The translations under genes and the position numbers were made by a program. 64,000 nucleotides of DNA. Source: Nitrincola sp048264025. Its GTDB lineage: Bacteria; Pseudomonadota; Gammaproteobacteria; Pseudomonadales; Balneatricaceae. Positions 17,809-27,582 of this stretch are shown here, piece after piece. The stretch covers positions 62,001 through 126,000 of the forward strand of contig NZ_JBLXDN010000008.1 of the NCBI RefSeq assembly GCF_048264025.1, given 5' to 3'. The notes beneath the pieces are model-generated. The model was not told the DNA's origin. It did not search any database and saw only the letters and a program-made list of their open reading frames with translations. Each line of letters starts with the position of its first letter. Within the stretch, counting starts at the first letter, position 1.

Positions 17809-18852
17809 TCAAGATAAGTCCAGTTGCGGCTCCTCGGAGGCCTCAGCCTTTTCAGACTTCACGGACGTTGCCAGTAGACGGTGGCGAATCTCTAATTCAA
17901 TTTCATCCGCGACCTCTGGGTGCTCTTCCAGGTATTTAGCGGCATTAGCCTTGCCCTGTCCGATCTTGTCACCCTTGTAGGCATACCAGGCACCAGACTT
18001 GTCCACCAGCCCTTCTTTCACACCCAGGTCAATAACCTCGCCCATATGGTAAATACCACTACCATACATGATCTGAAATTCAGCCTGTTTAAAGGGAGGT
18101 GCAACCTTGTTTTTAACCACTTTAACCCGGGTCTCATTGCCCACGATCTCGTCACCCTGCTTTACCGAACCGATACGGCGAATATCCAACCGCACAGAGG
18201 CATAAAACTTCAACGCATTGCCCCCGGTTGTCGTTTCCGGTGATCCGAACATAACCCCGATTTTCATGCGAATCTGGTTGATAAAAATCAGCAGCGTATT
18301 GGCATTTTTTACATTAGAGGTCATCTTGCGCAATGCCTGCGACATCAAGCGCGCCTGCAGCCCCATATGAGAATCACCCATTTCACCTTCGATTTCAGCC
18401 TTGGGGGTCAGTGCCGCTACTGAGTCAACGACGATGACATCCACCGCATTTGAGCGTACCAGCATATCGGTGATTTCCAGCGCTTGCTCACCGGTATCCG
18501 GCTGGGAAACCAGCAGCGAATCAACATCAACGCCCAGTTTTTCTGCATAGATGGGATCCAGCGCATGTTCCGCATCCACAAATGCACAGGTTTTACCCTG
18601 CTTCTGTGCTTGTGCAATAACCTGCAGTGTCAGCGTTGTTTTACCTGAAGACTCAGGTCCATAAATTTCCACAACGCGACCATAAGGCAAACCACCCAAT
18701 CCCAAGGCTATATCAAGACCAAGCGAGCCGGTGGAAACACTTGGAATCGCTTCCCGTGGATGATCCCCCATACGCATTACCGCGCCTTTACCGAACTGAC
18801 GTTCTATTTGAGACAGTGCCGCATCAAGCGCTTTCTTTCTGTTCTCGTCCAT
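17809..18852 (-). CDS. recA: recombinase RecA
   Basis: Forms filaments on single-stranded DNA, drives strand exchange and triggers LexA self-cleavage. The 347-residue protein has Walker A GPESSGKTT, the family block FINQIRMKIGVMFGSPETTTGG (shown from motif positions near 195-215) and an acidic C-terminal tail. AGAGG lies about 10 bases before the ATG at 18852. A LexA box lies 44 bases upstream, so it is SOS-controlled. Confidence 0.98.
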   Translation of the reverse strand: MDENRKKALDAALSQIERQFGKGAVMRMGDHPREAIPSVSTGSLGLDIALGLGGLPYGRVVEIYGPESSGKTTLTLQVIAQAQKQGKTCAFVDAEHALDPIYAEKLGVDVDSLLVSQPDTGEQALEITDMLVRSNAVDVIVVDSVAALTPKAEIEGEMGDSHMGLQARLMSQALRKMTSNVKNANTLLIFINQIRMKIGVMFGSPETTTGGNALKFYASVRLDIRRIGSVKQGDEIVGNETRVKVVKNKVAPPFKQAEFQIMYGSGIYHMGEVIDLGVKEGLVDKSGAWYAYKGDKIGQGKANAAKYLEEHPEVADEIELEIRHRLLATSVKSEKAEASEEPQLDLS

Positions 18853-18891
18853 TGAATTATAACCTCTGGGTTTAGCATTAGGGCTTTACAG

Positions 18892-18915
18892 ATAATACTG
18901 TATACATGAACAGTA
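18892..18915 (-). promoter_or_regulatory. LexA (SOS) box and -10 element of recA
   Basis: TACTG-N10-CAGTA at 18896-18915 matches the gammaproteobacterial LexA consensus (CTG-N10-CAG with AT-rich centre). A -10-like TATTAT on the minus strand (18892-18897) overlaps its downstream edge, so bound LexA would block RNA polymerase. The box ends 5 bases from the pncC stop codon. Confidence 0.9.
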
Positions 18916-18920
18916 TTATT

Positions 18921-19421
18921 TCATATTTTTTCAGGAATGCAAGTCTGTGCTGGCAGATAAGCTAACACACCGTTCAGCGCCTGCTCTACCGCCTGCGCAC
19001 GAATGGCCTGTCGGTCGCCAGAGAAAAATGACAAACAGGTTACGGTGGGATAGCCACGGATGGCCCAGGCAAACCAGACAGTCCCCACCGGCTTACGCTC
19101 ACTGCCACCATCCGGCCCGGCAACGCCACTGATAGCCACAGCGATATCAACATCGGCATCCTGCCTTGCCCCCTCAGCCATTTGTACAACCACAGGCTCA
19201 GACACGGCGCCTTTCACCAGCAGGGTTTCAGCACTCACTCCCAGCATCCGCTGTTTTGCCTGATTGGAATAGGTGACATAACCTGAATCAAACCAGGCCG
19301 ACGAACCCGGTATCTGCGTTAGAAGCTCGGCAACCCATCCTCCGGTACAAGACTCGGCTGTAACCATTCTGGCGTTTTGATTCAGCAGCGCCAGCCCAAC
19401 TTCCCGAGCGAGATCTCTCAT
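18921..19421 (-). CDS. pncC: nicotinamide-nucleotide amidase (CinA C-terminal family)
   Basis: Deamidates nicotinamide mononucleotide in the NAD salvage cycle. The 166-residue single-domain protein carries the family blocks TAESCTGGWVAELLT, GSSAWFDSGYVTYSN, GAVSEPVV, AISGVAGPDGG and KPVGTVWFAW. The N-terminal CinA domain is absent, as in E. coli PncC (YgaD), which also lies next to recA. CAGGAAGC lies upstream of the ATG. Confidence 0.92.
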   Translation of the reverse strand: MRDLAREVGLALLNQNARMVTAESCTGGWVAELLTQIPGSSAWFDSGYVTYSNQAKQRMLGVSAETLLVKGAVSEPVVVQMAEGARQDADVDIAVAISGVAGPDGGSERKPVGTVWFAWAIRGYPTVTCLSFFSGDRQAIRAQAVEQALNGVLAYLPAQTCIPEKI

Positions 19422-19594
19422 TTTTATAGCTTCCTGTGTTTACCCATCATCTACATAACTTAGAGTGTATCACTTCGTTCCACATTCGCCCGAAATCCCG
19501 TATCGTATCACCCCTGTCGAAACCAACAAGCCTAGGCAACCACTAAAGCTTGTTATGGGCGGTTTACAAGAGATCGATTAGAGATAAGGTGATC

Positions 19595-22177
19595 ATGTCT
19601 AAGGAAGATTTATCTCAGCACACGCCAATGATGCAACAGTATCTCCGGCTTAAGGCTGAACATCCACAGCAGATGCTGTTTTATCGCATGGGCGACTTTT
19701 ACGAGCTTTTCTATGATGACGCCAAGCGTGCCGCTCAATTACTGGATATATCGCTGACAGCACGCGGCAAGTCAGGTGGGAAACCCATTCCTATGGCCGG
19801 CGTACCCTATCATGCAGCCGAGGGCTATATTGCCCGACTGGTACGCCAGGGCGTATCGGTGGTTGTCTGTGAGCAAGTGGGGGATCCTGCCACCAGCAAA
19901 GGGCCAGTAGACCGGCAGGTTGCACGCATTGTCACACCCGGCACGTTGACTGACGAAGCCTTTCTTGAAGCCACCAGTGATAACCTGCTGGTTGCCGTAC
20001 TGCGTCAGAACAACCTATCAGGACTGGCACAACTTGACCTCAGTTCCGGGCGCTTCAGCCTGTTGCAGATAGAATCAGAAACCGATCTGATCGCGGAAAT
20101 TGAACGACTTCAACCCGCTGAGATTCTATACGATGAATCCACCTCACTGCCACCAGAGCTGCTGCAGCGTAAAGGTGTTCATCATCAGCCACCCTGGTAC
20201 TTCGAACAAGGCACGGCTGAACGCCTGTTATGCCAACAATTTAACGTCAGCAATCTGGATGGATTTGGTTGTACGCACCTGCCACTGGCGATTTGTGCCG
20301 CCGGGTGCCTGCTACAATATGCCCGTGATACCCAGCGCAGCAGCTTGCCACATATCCGCCGCTTGCAAGTTGAAGACCGCAGTGAAACACTGCAACTAGA
20401 TGCCGCCACACGCCGAAACCTTGAATTGGACACCAATCTCGGTGGTGGGCGCGAAAACACCTTGGCATCAGTTTTGGATCGTACCCGTACGGCCATGGGG
20501 AGCCGGCTGCTGAAGCGTTGGCTACACCGCCCCCTACGAGACCTTAGCCGCCTGCAACAGCGTCAGGATGCCATCCGCTGGCTATTGGAAGACTATCGTT
20601 TTGAACGCCTGGCTGAAACACTTCAGCCCATCGGTGACTGCGAGCGTATTCTGTCACGTGTTGCCCTACGCTCCGCTCGTCCAAGGGATCTGGAGCGTCT
20701 GCGGGATGCTCTCCAGGCACTACCCACTATACAGGCCGCCATGCAGCCAGTTGATGCGGTCAGAATTGCGGAACTCTCTACTGAAATTGCCGAATTCCCA
20801 ACTTTGGCCGCACTGCTTCAACGTGCCATCATTGATGGCCCACCGGTGGTTATCCGTGATGGCGGTGTGATTGCCAACGGTTATGATGCTGAGCTTGATG
20901 AACTTCGTGGCCTTAGCGAGCATGCGGGTGACTACCTGCTGCAACTGGAGAAGCGCGAACGTGAGCGCACCGGTATTGCATCACTGAAGGTCGGTTACAA
21001 CCGCGTGCATGGTTACTATATTGAACTCAGTCGCAGCCAGTCAGATACCGTACCGGCTGACTATATCCGTCGTCAGACACTGAAAAATGCCGAGCGCTTC
21101 ATTACACCAGAGCTGAAAGAGTTTGAAGACAAGGCACTCAGCGCCAAGGGGCGCGCATTAGCACGGGAAAAACAACTCTATGAGGCGCTGCTGGAAACAC
21201 TGGCCGAACAGATAGGTCCACTGCAACTCTCGGCAGCGGCACTGGCAGAGCTTGATCTGCTCTGCTGTTTAGCAGAACGCGCTCAATCCTTGAATTATTG
21301 CCGCCCGCAGTTAACCCAGGATCCCGTTATTGAAATTACCGCGGGTCGTCATCCGGTAGTAGAACAGGTGAATGACACGCCCTTTGTTGCTAATGATCTG
21401 TATCTGCACCAGGAGCAGCCCATGCTGATCATTACCGGTCCGAACATGGGTGGTAAGTCCACCTATATGCGCCAGGTCGCTCTGATTACCCTGCTGGCAC
21501 AGATTGGTAGCTACGTGCCCGCCGAAGCCGCCCGCATTGGCTTAACTGACCGGATATTCACCCGCATGGGGTCATCGGATGACTTGGCCGGTGGCCGCTC
21601 CACCTTTATGGTCGAGATGCATGAAACTGCCAATATCCTGCATAACGCTTCACCCTACAGCCTGGTGTTGATGGATGAAGTCGGACGTGGAACCAGCACC
21701 TTTGACGGACTTTCCCTGGCCTGGTCCTGCGCTGAACATCTGGCCACAGAAGTCAAAGCCATGGTTTTGTTTGCAACCCATTACTTTGAGCTGACAACCC
21801 TGCCTGAACGTATCAGCGGTATCCGCAATGTCCACCTCACAGCTGTGGAGCATCAGGACTCGATCGTTTTCATGCATGAAGTCAGAGAGGGTGCTGCCAA
21901 TCAGAGTTATGGCTTACAGGTTGCCCAACTGGCTGGGGTACCTCAGTCAGTAATACACAGAGCAAGAGAAAAATTGATTCAGTTGGAGCAGGATACTCGA
22001 CCCGTTCCAGGTCAACATGAAAAACCGCTGACACCCGGTCCGATGCAACCGGATATGTTTGCAGCACAACCAGGACCCGCTGAGCAAAAGCTCAAAAAAC
22101 TGTGCCCGGATAGTTTAACACCACGCCAGGCACTGGATCTGGTTTATGAATTGAAAGCCTTGGTTGGTGAAGCCTGA
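19595..22177 (+). CDS. mutS: DNA mismatch repair protein MutS
   Basis: Recognises base mismatches and starts methyl-directed repair with MutL. The 860-residue protein has the mismatch-reading Phe-X-Glu in MGDFYELF near residue 35, the clamp and lever domains, Walker A GPNMGGKSTYMRQ, the signature MDEVGRGTSTFDG and the C-terminal dimerisation helix. I start it at ATG 19595, behind AAGGTG, rather than at the 15-codon longer frame at 19550, because MSKEDLSQHTPMM matches family N-termini. It converges on rpoS with 3 bases between stops. Confidence 0.96.
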   Translation: MSKEDLSQHTPMMQQYLRLKAEHPQQMLFYRMGDFYELFYDDAKRAAQLLDISLTARGKSGGKPIPMAGVPYHAAEGYIARLVRQGVSVVVCEQVGDPATSKGPVDRQVARIVTPGTLTDEAFLEATSDNLLVAVLRQNNLSGLAQLDLSSGRFSLLQIESETDLIAEIERLQPAEILYDESTSLPPELLQRKGVHHQPPWYFEQGTAERLLCQQFNVSNLDGFGCTHLPLAICAAGCLLQYARDTQRSSLPHIRRLQVEDRSETLQLDAATRRNLELDTNLGGGRENTLASVLDRTRTAMGSRLLKRWLHRPLRDLSRLQQRQDAIRWLLEDYRFERLAETLQPIGDCERILSRVALRSARPRDLERLRDALQALPTIQAAMQPVDAVRIAELSTEIAEFPTLAALLQRAIIDGPPVVIRDGGVIANGYDAELDELRGLSEHAGDYLLQLEKRERERTGIASLKVGYNRVHGYYIELSRSQSDTVPADYIRRQTLKNAERFITPELKEFEDKALSAKGRALAREKQLYEALLETLAEQIGPLQLSAAALAELDLLCCLAERAQSLNYCRPQLTQDPVIEITAGRHPVVEQVNDTPFVANDLYLHQEQPMLIITGPNMGGKSTYMRQVALITLLAQIGSYVPAEAARIGLTDRIFTRMGSSDDLAGGRSTFMVEMHETANILHNASPYSLVLMDEVGRGTSTFDGLSLAWSCAEHLATEVKAMVLFATHYFELTTLPERISGIRNVHLTAVEHQDSIVFMHEVREGAANQSYGLQVAQLAGVPQSVIHRAREKLIQLEQDTRPVPGQHEKPLTPGPMQPDMFAAQPGPAEQKLKKLCPDSLTPRQALDLVYELKALVGEA

Positions 22178-22180
22178 TTG

Positions 22181-23188
22181 CTATTGCAACAGGTCTTCAC
22201 CATTCAAACCATTTTTTTCTACGATTTCGCGTAGCTTTCTCAGGCCTTCAACTTGTATCTGCCTGACACGCTCTCGTGTCAGGCCAATTTCATTGCCGAC
22301 CTCCTCAAGCGTGCTCATTTCGTAACCACGTAAACCGAAGCGTCTCGCAATCACTTCAGCGTGTTTGTCCGGTAACATATCCAGCCAGCGATTCAGATTA
22401 CCGCTGATATTGGTAGTTTGTAGCAGCGACTCCGGATCACTACCCTCGGTATCGGCAAGCGTATCCAACAAGGGTTTGTCACTGCCACCGGCCCCCGGGA
22501 CATCAATAGAAGCTACCCGCTCATTCAAACCGAGCATGCGCTCCACACTTTCGACAGGCCGTTCGACCAGCGCGGCTATCTCTTCAGCCGTAGGTTCATG
22601 ATCAAGTTTTTGTGCCAATTGCCGTGAAGCACGCAGATAAAGGTTCAGCTCTTTTACCACATGAATCGGCAAACGGATGGTACGTGTCTGATTCATAATG
22701 GCGCGCTCAATGGTCTGACGTATCCACCAGGTGGCATAGGTCGAGAAGCGAAAGCCGCGTTCAGGGTCAAATTTCTCTACGGCGCGAATCAGGCCCAGAT
22801 TGCCTTCTTCAATCAAGTCAAGCAGGGTCAGACCACGGTTGATATAGCGTCGAGCAATCTTAACTACCAAGCGAAGATTACTTTCAATCATGCGTTTGCG
22901 GGCTGCATCATCTCCTTTGAGTGCAAGTCGGGAAAAATAGACCTCCTCCTCAGCCGATAGGAGTGGAGAGAATCCAATCTCATTCAAATAGATCTGTGTT
23001 GCATCAAGACTTTTGGCATTCATCAGATCCTGATGTGTTGCACTGCCCCGTCCGCGGCTACTATTCATGAACTCATCGACCTCATTGTCACTGTCTTCCT
23101 CATCCTGTTGATCGAGCTCATCGACCAGATCATCCGAGTCCATTGCGAACTCATCGTCAATTTTATCGCTATCGTTCATTGACACCAT
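22181..23188 (-). CDS. rpoS: RNA polymerase sigma factor RpoS
   Basis: The stationary-phase and general-stress sigma factor. After an acidic N-terminal tail the 335-residue protein shows region 1.2 (DATQIYLNEIGFSPLL), region 2 (NRGLTLLDLIEEGNLGLI, FSTYATWWIRQTIERA), region 3 and the region 4 helix-turn-helix (LEEVGNEIGLTRERVRQIQ). AAGGG precedes ATG 23188. It follows nlpD, whose coding region usually holds the main rpoS promoter. Confidence 0.96.
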   Translation of the reverse strand: MVSMNDSDKIDDEFAMDSDDLVDELDQQDEEDSDNEVDEFMNSSRGRGSATHQDLMNAKSLDATQIYLNEIGFSPLLSAEEEVYFSRLALKGDDAARKRMIESNLRLVVKIARRYINRGLTLLDLIEEGNLGLIRAVEKFDPERGFRFSTYATWWIRQTIERAIMNQTRTIRLPIHVVKELNLYLRASRQLAQKLDHEPTAEEIAALVERPVESVERMLGLNERVASIDVPGAGGSDKPLLDTLADTEGSDPESLLQTTNISGNLNRWLDMLPDKHAEVIARRFGLRGYEMSTLEEVGNEIGLTRERVRQIQVEGLRKLREIVEKNGLNGEDLLQ

Positions 23189-23232
23189 CTGCTAACCCTT
23201 CAGTAAAGACTCTGGATTATCCAGTATTTTTG

Positions 23233-24084
23233 TTATCGTTTTGGAAGATACGCTAATGGATCTACGGGCTTTCCATCGCGCCGGATTTCAAAATGCAACT
23301 GCACACGATCAGCACCTGTCTGCCCCATCTCGGCGATTTTCGTACCTGATTCAACCATATCATTTTCACTCACCAAAATGCGACTGTTGTGCGCGTATGC
23401 ACTTAAAAACTGCCGATTATGATTGATAATTACCAGATTTCCGTAGCCAAGCAGCCCACTGCCAGCATAGACAACCCGCCCATCAGCCGCAGCGACTACA
23501 GAATCACCTGCTTTACCGGCAATATCAATGCCTTTACTCCCCCCTTCTATAGCGGAGAAGCGGCGAATAATCTGACCCTCCGCAGGCCAACGCCAGACAG
23601 GCTGTCCGGCAACTGCCGCCGTGGGCGTAGTTGAAGATGTACTCGGGGTAGTTGCCTGACGTGTCGGTGTTGTTGACTGACTTGATGAAGTTGGCTGAGT
23701 AGGTGATGCCGGTGTGGACTGCACAGTAGTTGTTGGCGAAGTTGTAGTGGTAACCGGTGTACCACCGGAGCGGGATAGACTCAACAGCTGGCCTGGGTAT
23801 ATCTGGAAACGCTCGTTGACATTATTCCAGCGTGCCACCTCACGATAATCCAGGCCATAGCGCCAGGATATTGAGTAAAGTGTGTCACCACGCTGCACCC
23901 TGTAGCTGCCTGGATTGGGCAAGGGCGCCGCTCGGTTGCTGGCACGTTGAGATGAGGTCACAGGCACACCGACCTGGCGAGCCCCCATGGAGCGCTCGGT
24001 AACAGGTGCATACCCAGTGCTGCAGCTCTGTATCAGCCCCAGCGACAGTATCATAACAATAAAACTGATCCTGCCCCTGCTCAC
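23233..24084 (-). CDS. nlpD: lipoprotein NlpD (LysM + degenerate LytM domain)
   Basis: An outer-membrane lipoprotein that activates cell-separating amidases. Features in order are a signal with lipobox LIQSC, a LysM domain (YRVQRGDTLYSISWRYG), a Ser/Thr/Pro/Gln-rich linker and an M23/LytM domain. The zinc motifs are degenerate: KGIDIAG lacks the first His and QLHFEIR lacks the first His of HxH. This points to an activator of AmiC rather than an active peptidase. It is 283 residues long and lies upstream of rpoS as in most relatives. Confidence 0.93.
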   Translation of the reverse strand: MSRGRISFIVMILSLGLIQSCSTGYAPVTERSMGARQVGVPVTSSQRASNRAAPLPNPGSYRVQRGDTLYSISWRYGLDYREVARWNNVNERFQIYPGQLLSLSRSGGTPVTTTTSPTTTVQSTPASPTQPTSSSQSTTPTRQATTPSTSSTTPTAAVAGQPVWRWPAEGQIIRRFSAIEGGSKGIDIAGKAGDSVVAAADGRVVYAGSGLLGYGNLVIINHNRQFLSAYAHNSRILVSENDMVESGTKIAEMGQTGADRVQLHFEIRRDGKPVDPLAYLPKR

Positions 24085-24096
24085 GTTATCTCCCGT

Positions 24097-25014
24097 TCAG
24101 CGCCTGTCCAGTATCAGAACTAAAACCATACCCACGAACATCAAACCTATGGCGGCTAACGTCAAGGGATCCTGACCGGTCAGGGCGTAAAAAGTATCCG
24201 GTAAAATATTTTTCTGTTGCAGTGGTACCTCGTTTCCCTGCCCATTGATACTGTACGACAGGGTATACTTCCAAGGCCAGACCATATTCAGCGAACCCAG
24301 CATAAAACCGCCCAGCAACGACAAAGTCAGCACACGGTAATGCGCAAAGGCCCAGCTCAAAATGCGTGAGAAGCTTAGCAATCCGGTAATACAACCCAAC
24401 ACAAACACCACGATAAAATCCAGCTGCAACCCTTTAAGGGCCATCAACACCGGGGCGTACATTCCTAATAACAACAGAATAAAACTACCGGAAATACCGG
24501 GTAAAATCATCGCACAAATAGCAACCATGCCAGACATAAAGATCATCAGATAACTGGGATCAGTCACAGTCGGTGTCATGGAGGTAATTTGCAGAGCCAC
24601 TAGAGTGCCTAATATAAAGACCGCCAGCACATTCAGACTCAAACGCCCAGTGTGACGCATGATACTCCAGGTAGAGGCCAGAATCAGACCAAAAAAGAAT
24701 GACCAAAGCAACACAGGATGCTGATCCAGCAGATAGAGCACCACCCGTGCCAGGGTCAGCAGACTGAATACAATGCCGCTGAGCAAAATCAACAGAAAAG
24801 TCCCATTTATGTGCGCCCACAAGGCTTTGAAACCCTGAGTAAACAAGATTTTTAAAGCATCTGGACCACATTGGCGAATACTGTGAATAAGCTCTTCGTA
24901 AATACCGGTTATGAAGGCTACCGTGCCACCTGATACACCCGGAACGGCATCAGCGGCTCCCATCAGCACGCCTTTACCGGCTAAAACCACATAATCTTTT
25001 TTGCTTCGCTGCAT
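24097..25014 (-). CDS. DUF368 membrane protein (PopT-type undecaprenyl phosphate translocase)
   Basis: A 305-residue polytopic inner-membrane protein with the DUF368 signature GAADAVPGVSGGTVAFITGIYEE near the start and a second, related half LPGISGSFILLLLGMY. Recent work on this family (PopT) shows flipping of undecaprenyl phosphate back to the cytoplasmic face for reuse in wall and lipopolysaccharide synthesis. It is inserted between nlpD and pcm, a pair that is adjacent in many relatives. Only 12 bases separate it from nlpD, so they are probably co-transcribed. The family is clear; the function here is by family. Confidence 0.85.
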   Translation of the reverse strand: MQRSKKDYVVLAGKGVLMGAADAVPGVSGGTVAFITGIYEELIHSIRQCGPDALKILFTQGFKALWAHINGTFLLILLSGIVFSLLTLARVVLYLLDQHPVLLWSFFFGLILASTWSIMRHTGRLSLNVLAVFILGTLVALQITSMTPTVTDPSYLMIFMSGMVAICAMILPGISGSFILLLLGMYAPVLMALKGLQLDFIVVFVLGCITGLLSFSRILSWAFAHYRVLTLSLLGGFMLGSLNMVWPWKYTLSYSINGQGNEVPLQQKNILPDTFYALTGQDPLTLAAIGLMFVGMVLVLILDRR

Positions 25015-25030
25015 TAAAATATTAATCCTT

Positions 25031-25696
25031 TCAGCGTATCAGCCCACTGAGCAGAGGCACAAACTTGGCCCCCTCGAGCACTTCTGTCGTATAGTTGTCG
25101 TCATCATGACGTATAACCAGCTTCAATTGCTGCAGATCCCCTCCGACCGGTATAACCAGACGACCACCCGGGGCTAACTGCTCAAGTAATTCCGGTGGTA
25201 CCTCGGCCGGCGCAGCAGTTACCAGAATACCATCGAAAGGGCCTTTTTCTGGCCAACCCATGCCGCCATCACTATGACGCAACATGACATTGTAGAGTTT
25301 TAACCGCTGCAGACGACTGCGGGCTTTTTCCTGCAGCGGACGAATGCGCTCGACACTATATAGCTGTTCCACCAACTGCGCCAGAACCGCCGTCTGGTAG
25401 CCCGACCCGGTTCCCACTTCAAGCACTGTCTGCAACGGCCCGCCGGCCAGTAAGGCTTCGGTCATTCTGGCTACTGTGTAAGGCTGTGAAATGGTTTGAT
25501 TAAAACCGATAGGAAGAGATGTATCCTCGTAGGCACGATGTGCCAGGGCTTCGTCCAGAAACAGGTGCCGCGGTGTCGCCAGAATGGTATCCAGAACACG
25601 CATATTGGCGATGCCTTTTTCACGCAAACGGGTGATCAGGCGCTCACGCGTGCGTCGCGAGGTCATGCCGATCCCCTGAAGATCCAGATCCATCAC
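25031..25696 (-). CDS. pcm: protein-L-isoaspartate O-methyltransferase
   Basis: Repairs isoaspartyl residues in ageing proteins using S-adenosylmethionine. The 221-residue protein has the PIMT blocks ATPRHLFLDEALAHRAYED, QTISQPYTVARMTEAL and the SAM loop VLEVGTGSGYQTAVLA, with the C-terminal PVGG segment. Its start overlaps the surE stop by 4 bases, showing translational coupling. Confidence 0.95.
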   Translation of the reverse strand: MMDLDLQGIGMTSRRTRERLITRLREKGIANMRVLDTILATPRHLFLDEALAHRAYEDTSLPIGFNQTISQPYTVARMTEALLAGGPLQTVLEVGTGSGYQTAVLAQLVEQLYSVERIRPLQEKARSRLQRLKLYNVMLRHSDGGMGWPEKGPFDGILVTAAPAEVPPELLEQLAPGGRLVIPVGGDLQQLKLVIRHDDDNYTTEVLEGAKFVPLLSGLIR

Positions 25697-26448
25697 AGCG
25701 CCTCTAGCCAGCTAGCCAGATTATCCATGCCCGAATAGTGGGTCATGTCGATTTGCAGAGGTGTCACAGAAACACATTTCTGTTCAAGTGCATAAAAGTC
25801 TGTACCAGGTTCGCGATCGGCCACCTCTCCGGCACCTGCAATCCAGTAACGAACTTTACCGCGTGGATCCTCGGTTGCCACCGGCAGGTTGGCCGCCAAA
25901 CGATGTCCTAAGCGAGTGACATGAATTCCCTGAATCTGATCCATCGGCAAATCTGGTATATTGATATTGAGTACCGTACGCGGAGCAATCACCAAAGACT
26001 CCAGCTTAGCCACAATACTGCGAACAATTTCAGCTGCTGTAGCAAAATGCTTCGGGTGAAAACTGTCCATCGACACAGCGATCGGAGGTAAACGGCAGGT
26101 GCGCCCTTCCATGGCTGCCGCTACAGTGCCTGAATAAAGCACATCATCACCCAGGTTGGCACCGACATTAATACCGGAAACCACGATATCTGGCACAAAA
26201 CCATCCACAAACAAACCGGAACGGCCTAAATGCACGCAGTCAGTCGGGGTTCCGTTAATACTGAAATAACCACTGGTGTGATGGTAGGTTTCCAAAGGGC
26301 GATCCAGTGTCAGGGAATTACTGGCACCACTACGATTACGATCCGGTGCAACCACACAGAGTGCCTCGGCATCCTGACGCAGCGCTTCTGCAAGAATAGC
26401 CAGCCCCGGTGCATATACCCCATCATCATTGGAGACTAAAATTTTCAT
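25693..26448 (-). CDS. surE: 5'/3'-nucleotidase SurE
   Basis: A survival protein that dephosphorylates nucleoside monophosphates and short polyphosphates. The 251-residue protein opens with ILVSNDDGVYAPG, holding the metal-binding Asp-Asp, and has PDRNRSGASNSLT and SGINVGANLGDDVLYSGTV. It is coupled to pcm by a 4-base overlap and follows truD by 33 bases. Confidence 0.96.
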   Translation of the reverse strand: MKILVSNDDGVYAPGLAILAEALRQDAEALCVVAPDRNRSGASNSLTLDRPLETYHHTSGYFSINGTPTDCVHLGRSGLFVDGFVPDIVVSGINVGANLGDDVLYSGTVAAAMEGRTCRLPPIAVSMDSFHPKHFATAAEIVRSIVAKLESLVIAPRTVLNINIPDLPMDQIQGIHVTRLGHRLAANLPVATEDPRGKVRYWIAGAGEVADREPGTDFYALEQKCVSVTPLQIDMTHYSGMDNLASWLEAL

Positions 26449-26481
26449 CTCTTCTCTCTGAATACTGTCTGGCAGTATTTT

Positions 26482-27582
26482 TTAATTAGCACTTTGATGC
26501 TGCTCATCCACTTCAGCAGAGCAGCCTGATACCGCTTTTTCATTTTCTGGTTGGCAGAGCTCACGCAGCAGACTGGTTGCGAAGGCTCCCGCTGGCAAGC
26601 CAAAACTGATCCGCCAGACCGAATCCGATTCTTGTTCCAACAGCGGTGCTTGTAACAGCACCCTGGCGGCACGACGCTCTTGTCTCAGCCCCAGAGCTTC
26701 CAATCCGGCACACCAGTCTTGCCAGGGAGACACCACCGCTTGTTCGAATTCAGCCATGGCGTCTTGTGTCATCAATCCACCCTGACCCCAGAGGGGTGCA
26801 GTCAAATGCAGATCGCCTTGCTGCAAGCGTGATTGACAATCTAACTCGGCCTCATCAGTGCAGACAAAACAGCTCTGACTGGCATTAAGCATCAATACAT
26901 CGCCGGGGGCAACCTTGTTCCAGACACCCTGCTGAATCCGAGCAGACACCACTTGATTAAATAACGCTGAACGCAGAGCTGAAATATACAGACCGCGCTT
27001 CTGACGATTCTTATCACGTAACTGTCCGGCAATCAGCAATTCGCCTTTGCTGATATTGCCATAATTATGGCCGAAGCGCTGCTCGCCGAAATAGTTAGGT
27101 ACACCGGATGTTTTCAACTGATCAAAGCGCTGCTGCAGCTCATCCGGATGACTGACATCACGCAAGCGCAGACTGAAACGATTACCTTGCAGCACGCCAG
27201 TTTTCAGTTTACGGCTATGGCGAGCTTGCCTGAGCACCTGAATGGAGTCAGTTTCAAAAGCGGACCAATCAAGTTGCACACCCAAGGGAAGGCGCACACT
27301 AAACCACTGATCAGTGACAGCATGACGGTCTTTTTTGCCAGCATAGCCGATATCGCGGGGATGGGTTTTGGTAAAACGAGCCAGTTGCTGAGCAACCCAA
27401 TCAGTGTTCTCACCCGTCTTGCGAATGAACAGAAATTGATGTTCGCCCGCACCGTCCGGTTCAAAGCCGAGATTTTCTTCAACACAAAAGTCTTCGGCAC
27501 AGCGCCTAATAACGGCAGTACCTGTTGGCTCGCCCAATAAGTAGGCATCCGGGTGACGGAGCAACAGATCTACAAGATTCAA
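26482..27582 (-). CDS. truD: tRNA pseudouridine(13) synthase TruD
   Basis: Makes pseudouridine 13 in tRNA-Glu. The 366-residue protein has the catalytic motif GYAGKKDRHAVTDQ with its Asp, GVPNYFGEQRFGH, and a C-terminal stretch beginning PAGAFATSLLREL. Its ATG overlaps the ftsB stop by 4 bases (27579-27582). In E. coli ispF and ispD stand between these two genes; here nothing does. Confidence 0.95.
   Translation of the reverse strand: MNLVDLLLRHPDAYLLGEPTGTAVIRRCAEDFCVEENLGFEPDGAGEHQFLFIRKTGENTDWVAQQLARFTKTHPRDIGYAGKKDRHAVTDQWFSVRLPLGVQLDWSAFETDSIQVLRQARHSRKLKTGVLQGNRFSLRLRDVSHPDELQQRFDQLKTSGVPNYFGEQRFGHNYGNISKGELLIAGQLRDKNRQKRGLYISALRSALFNQVVSARIQQGVWNKVAPGDVLMLNASQSCFVCTDEAELDCQSRLQQGDLHLTAPLWGQGGLMTQDAMAEFEQAVVSPWQDWCAGLEALGLRQERRAARVLLQAPLLEQESDSVWRISFGLPAGAFATSLLRELCQPENEKAVSGCSAEVDEQHQSAN

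Noticed and set aside
23233..24084. NlpD as an active M23 endopeptidase
   Set aside because: Two zinc-binding His positions are replaced (KGIDIAG and QLHFEIR), which fits an amidase activator.
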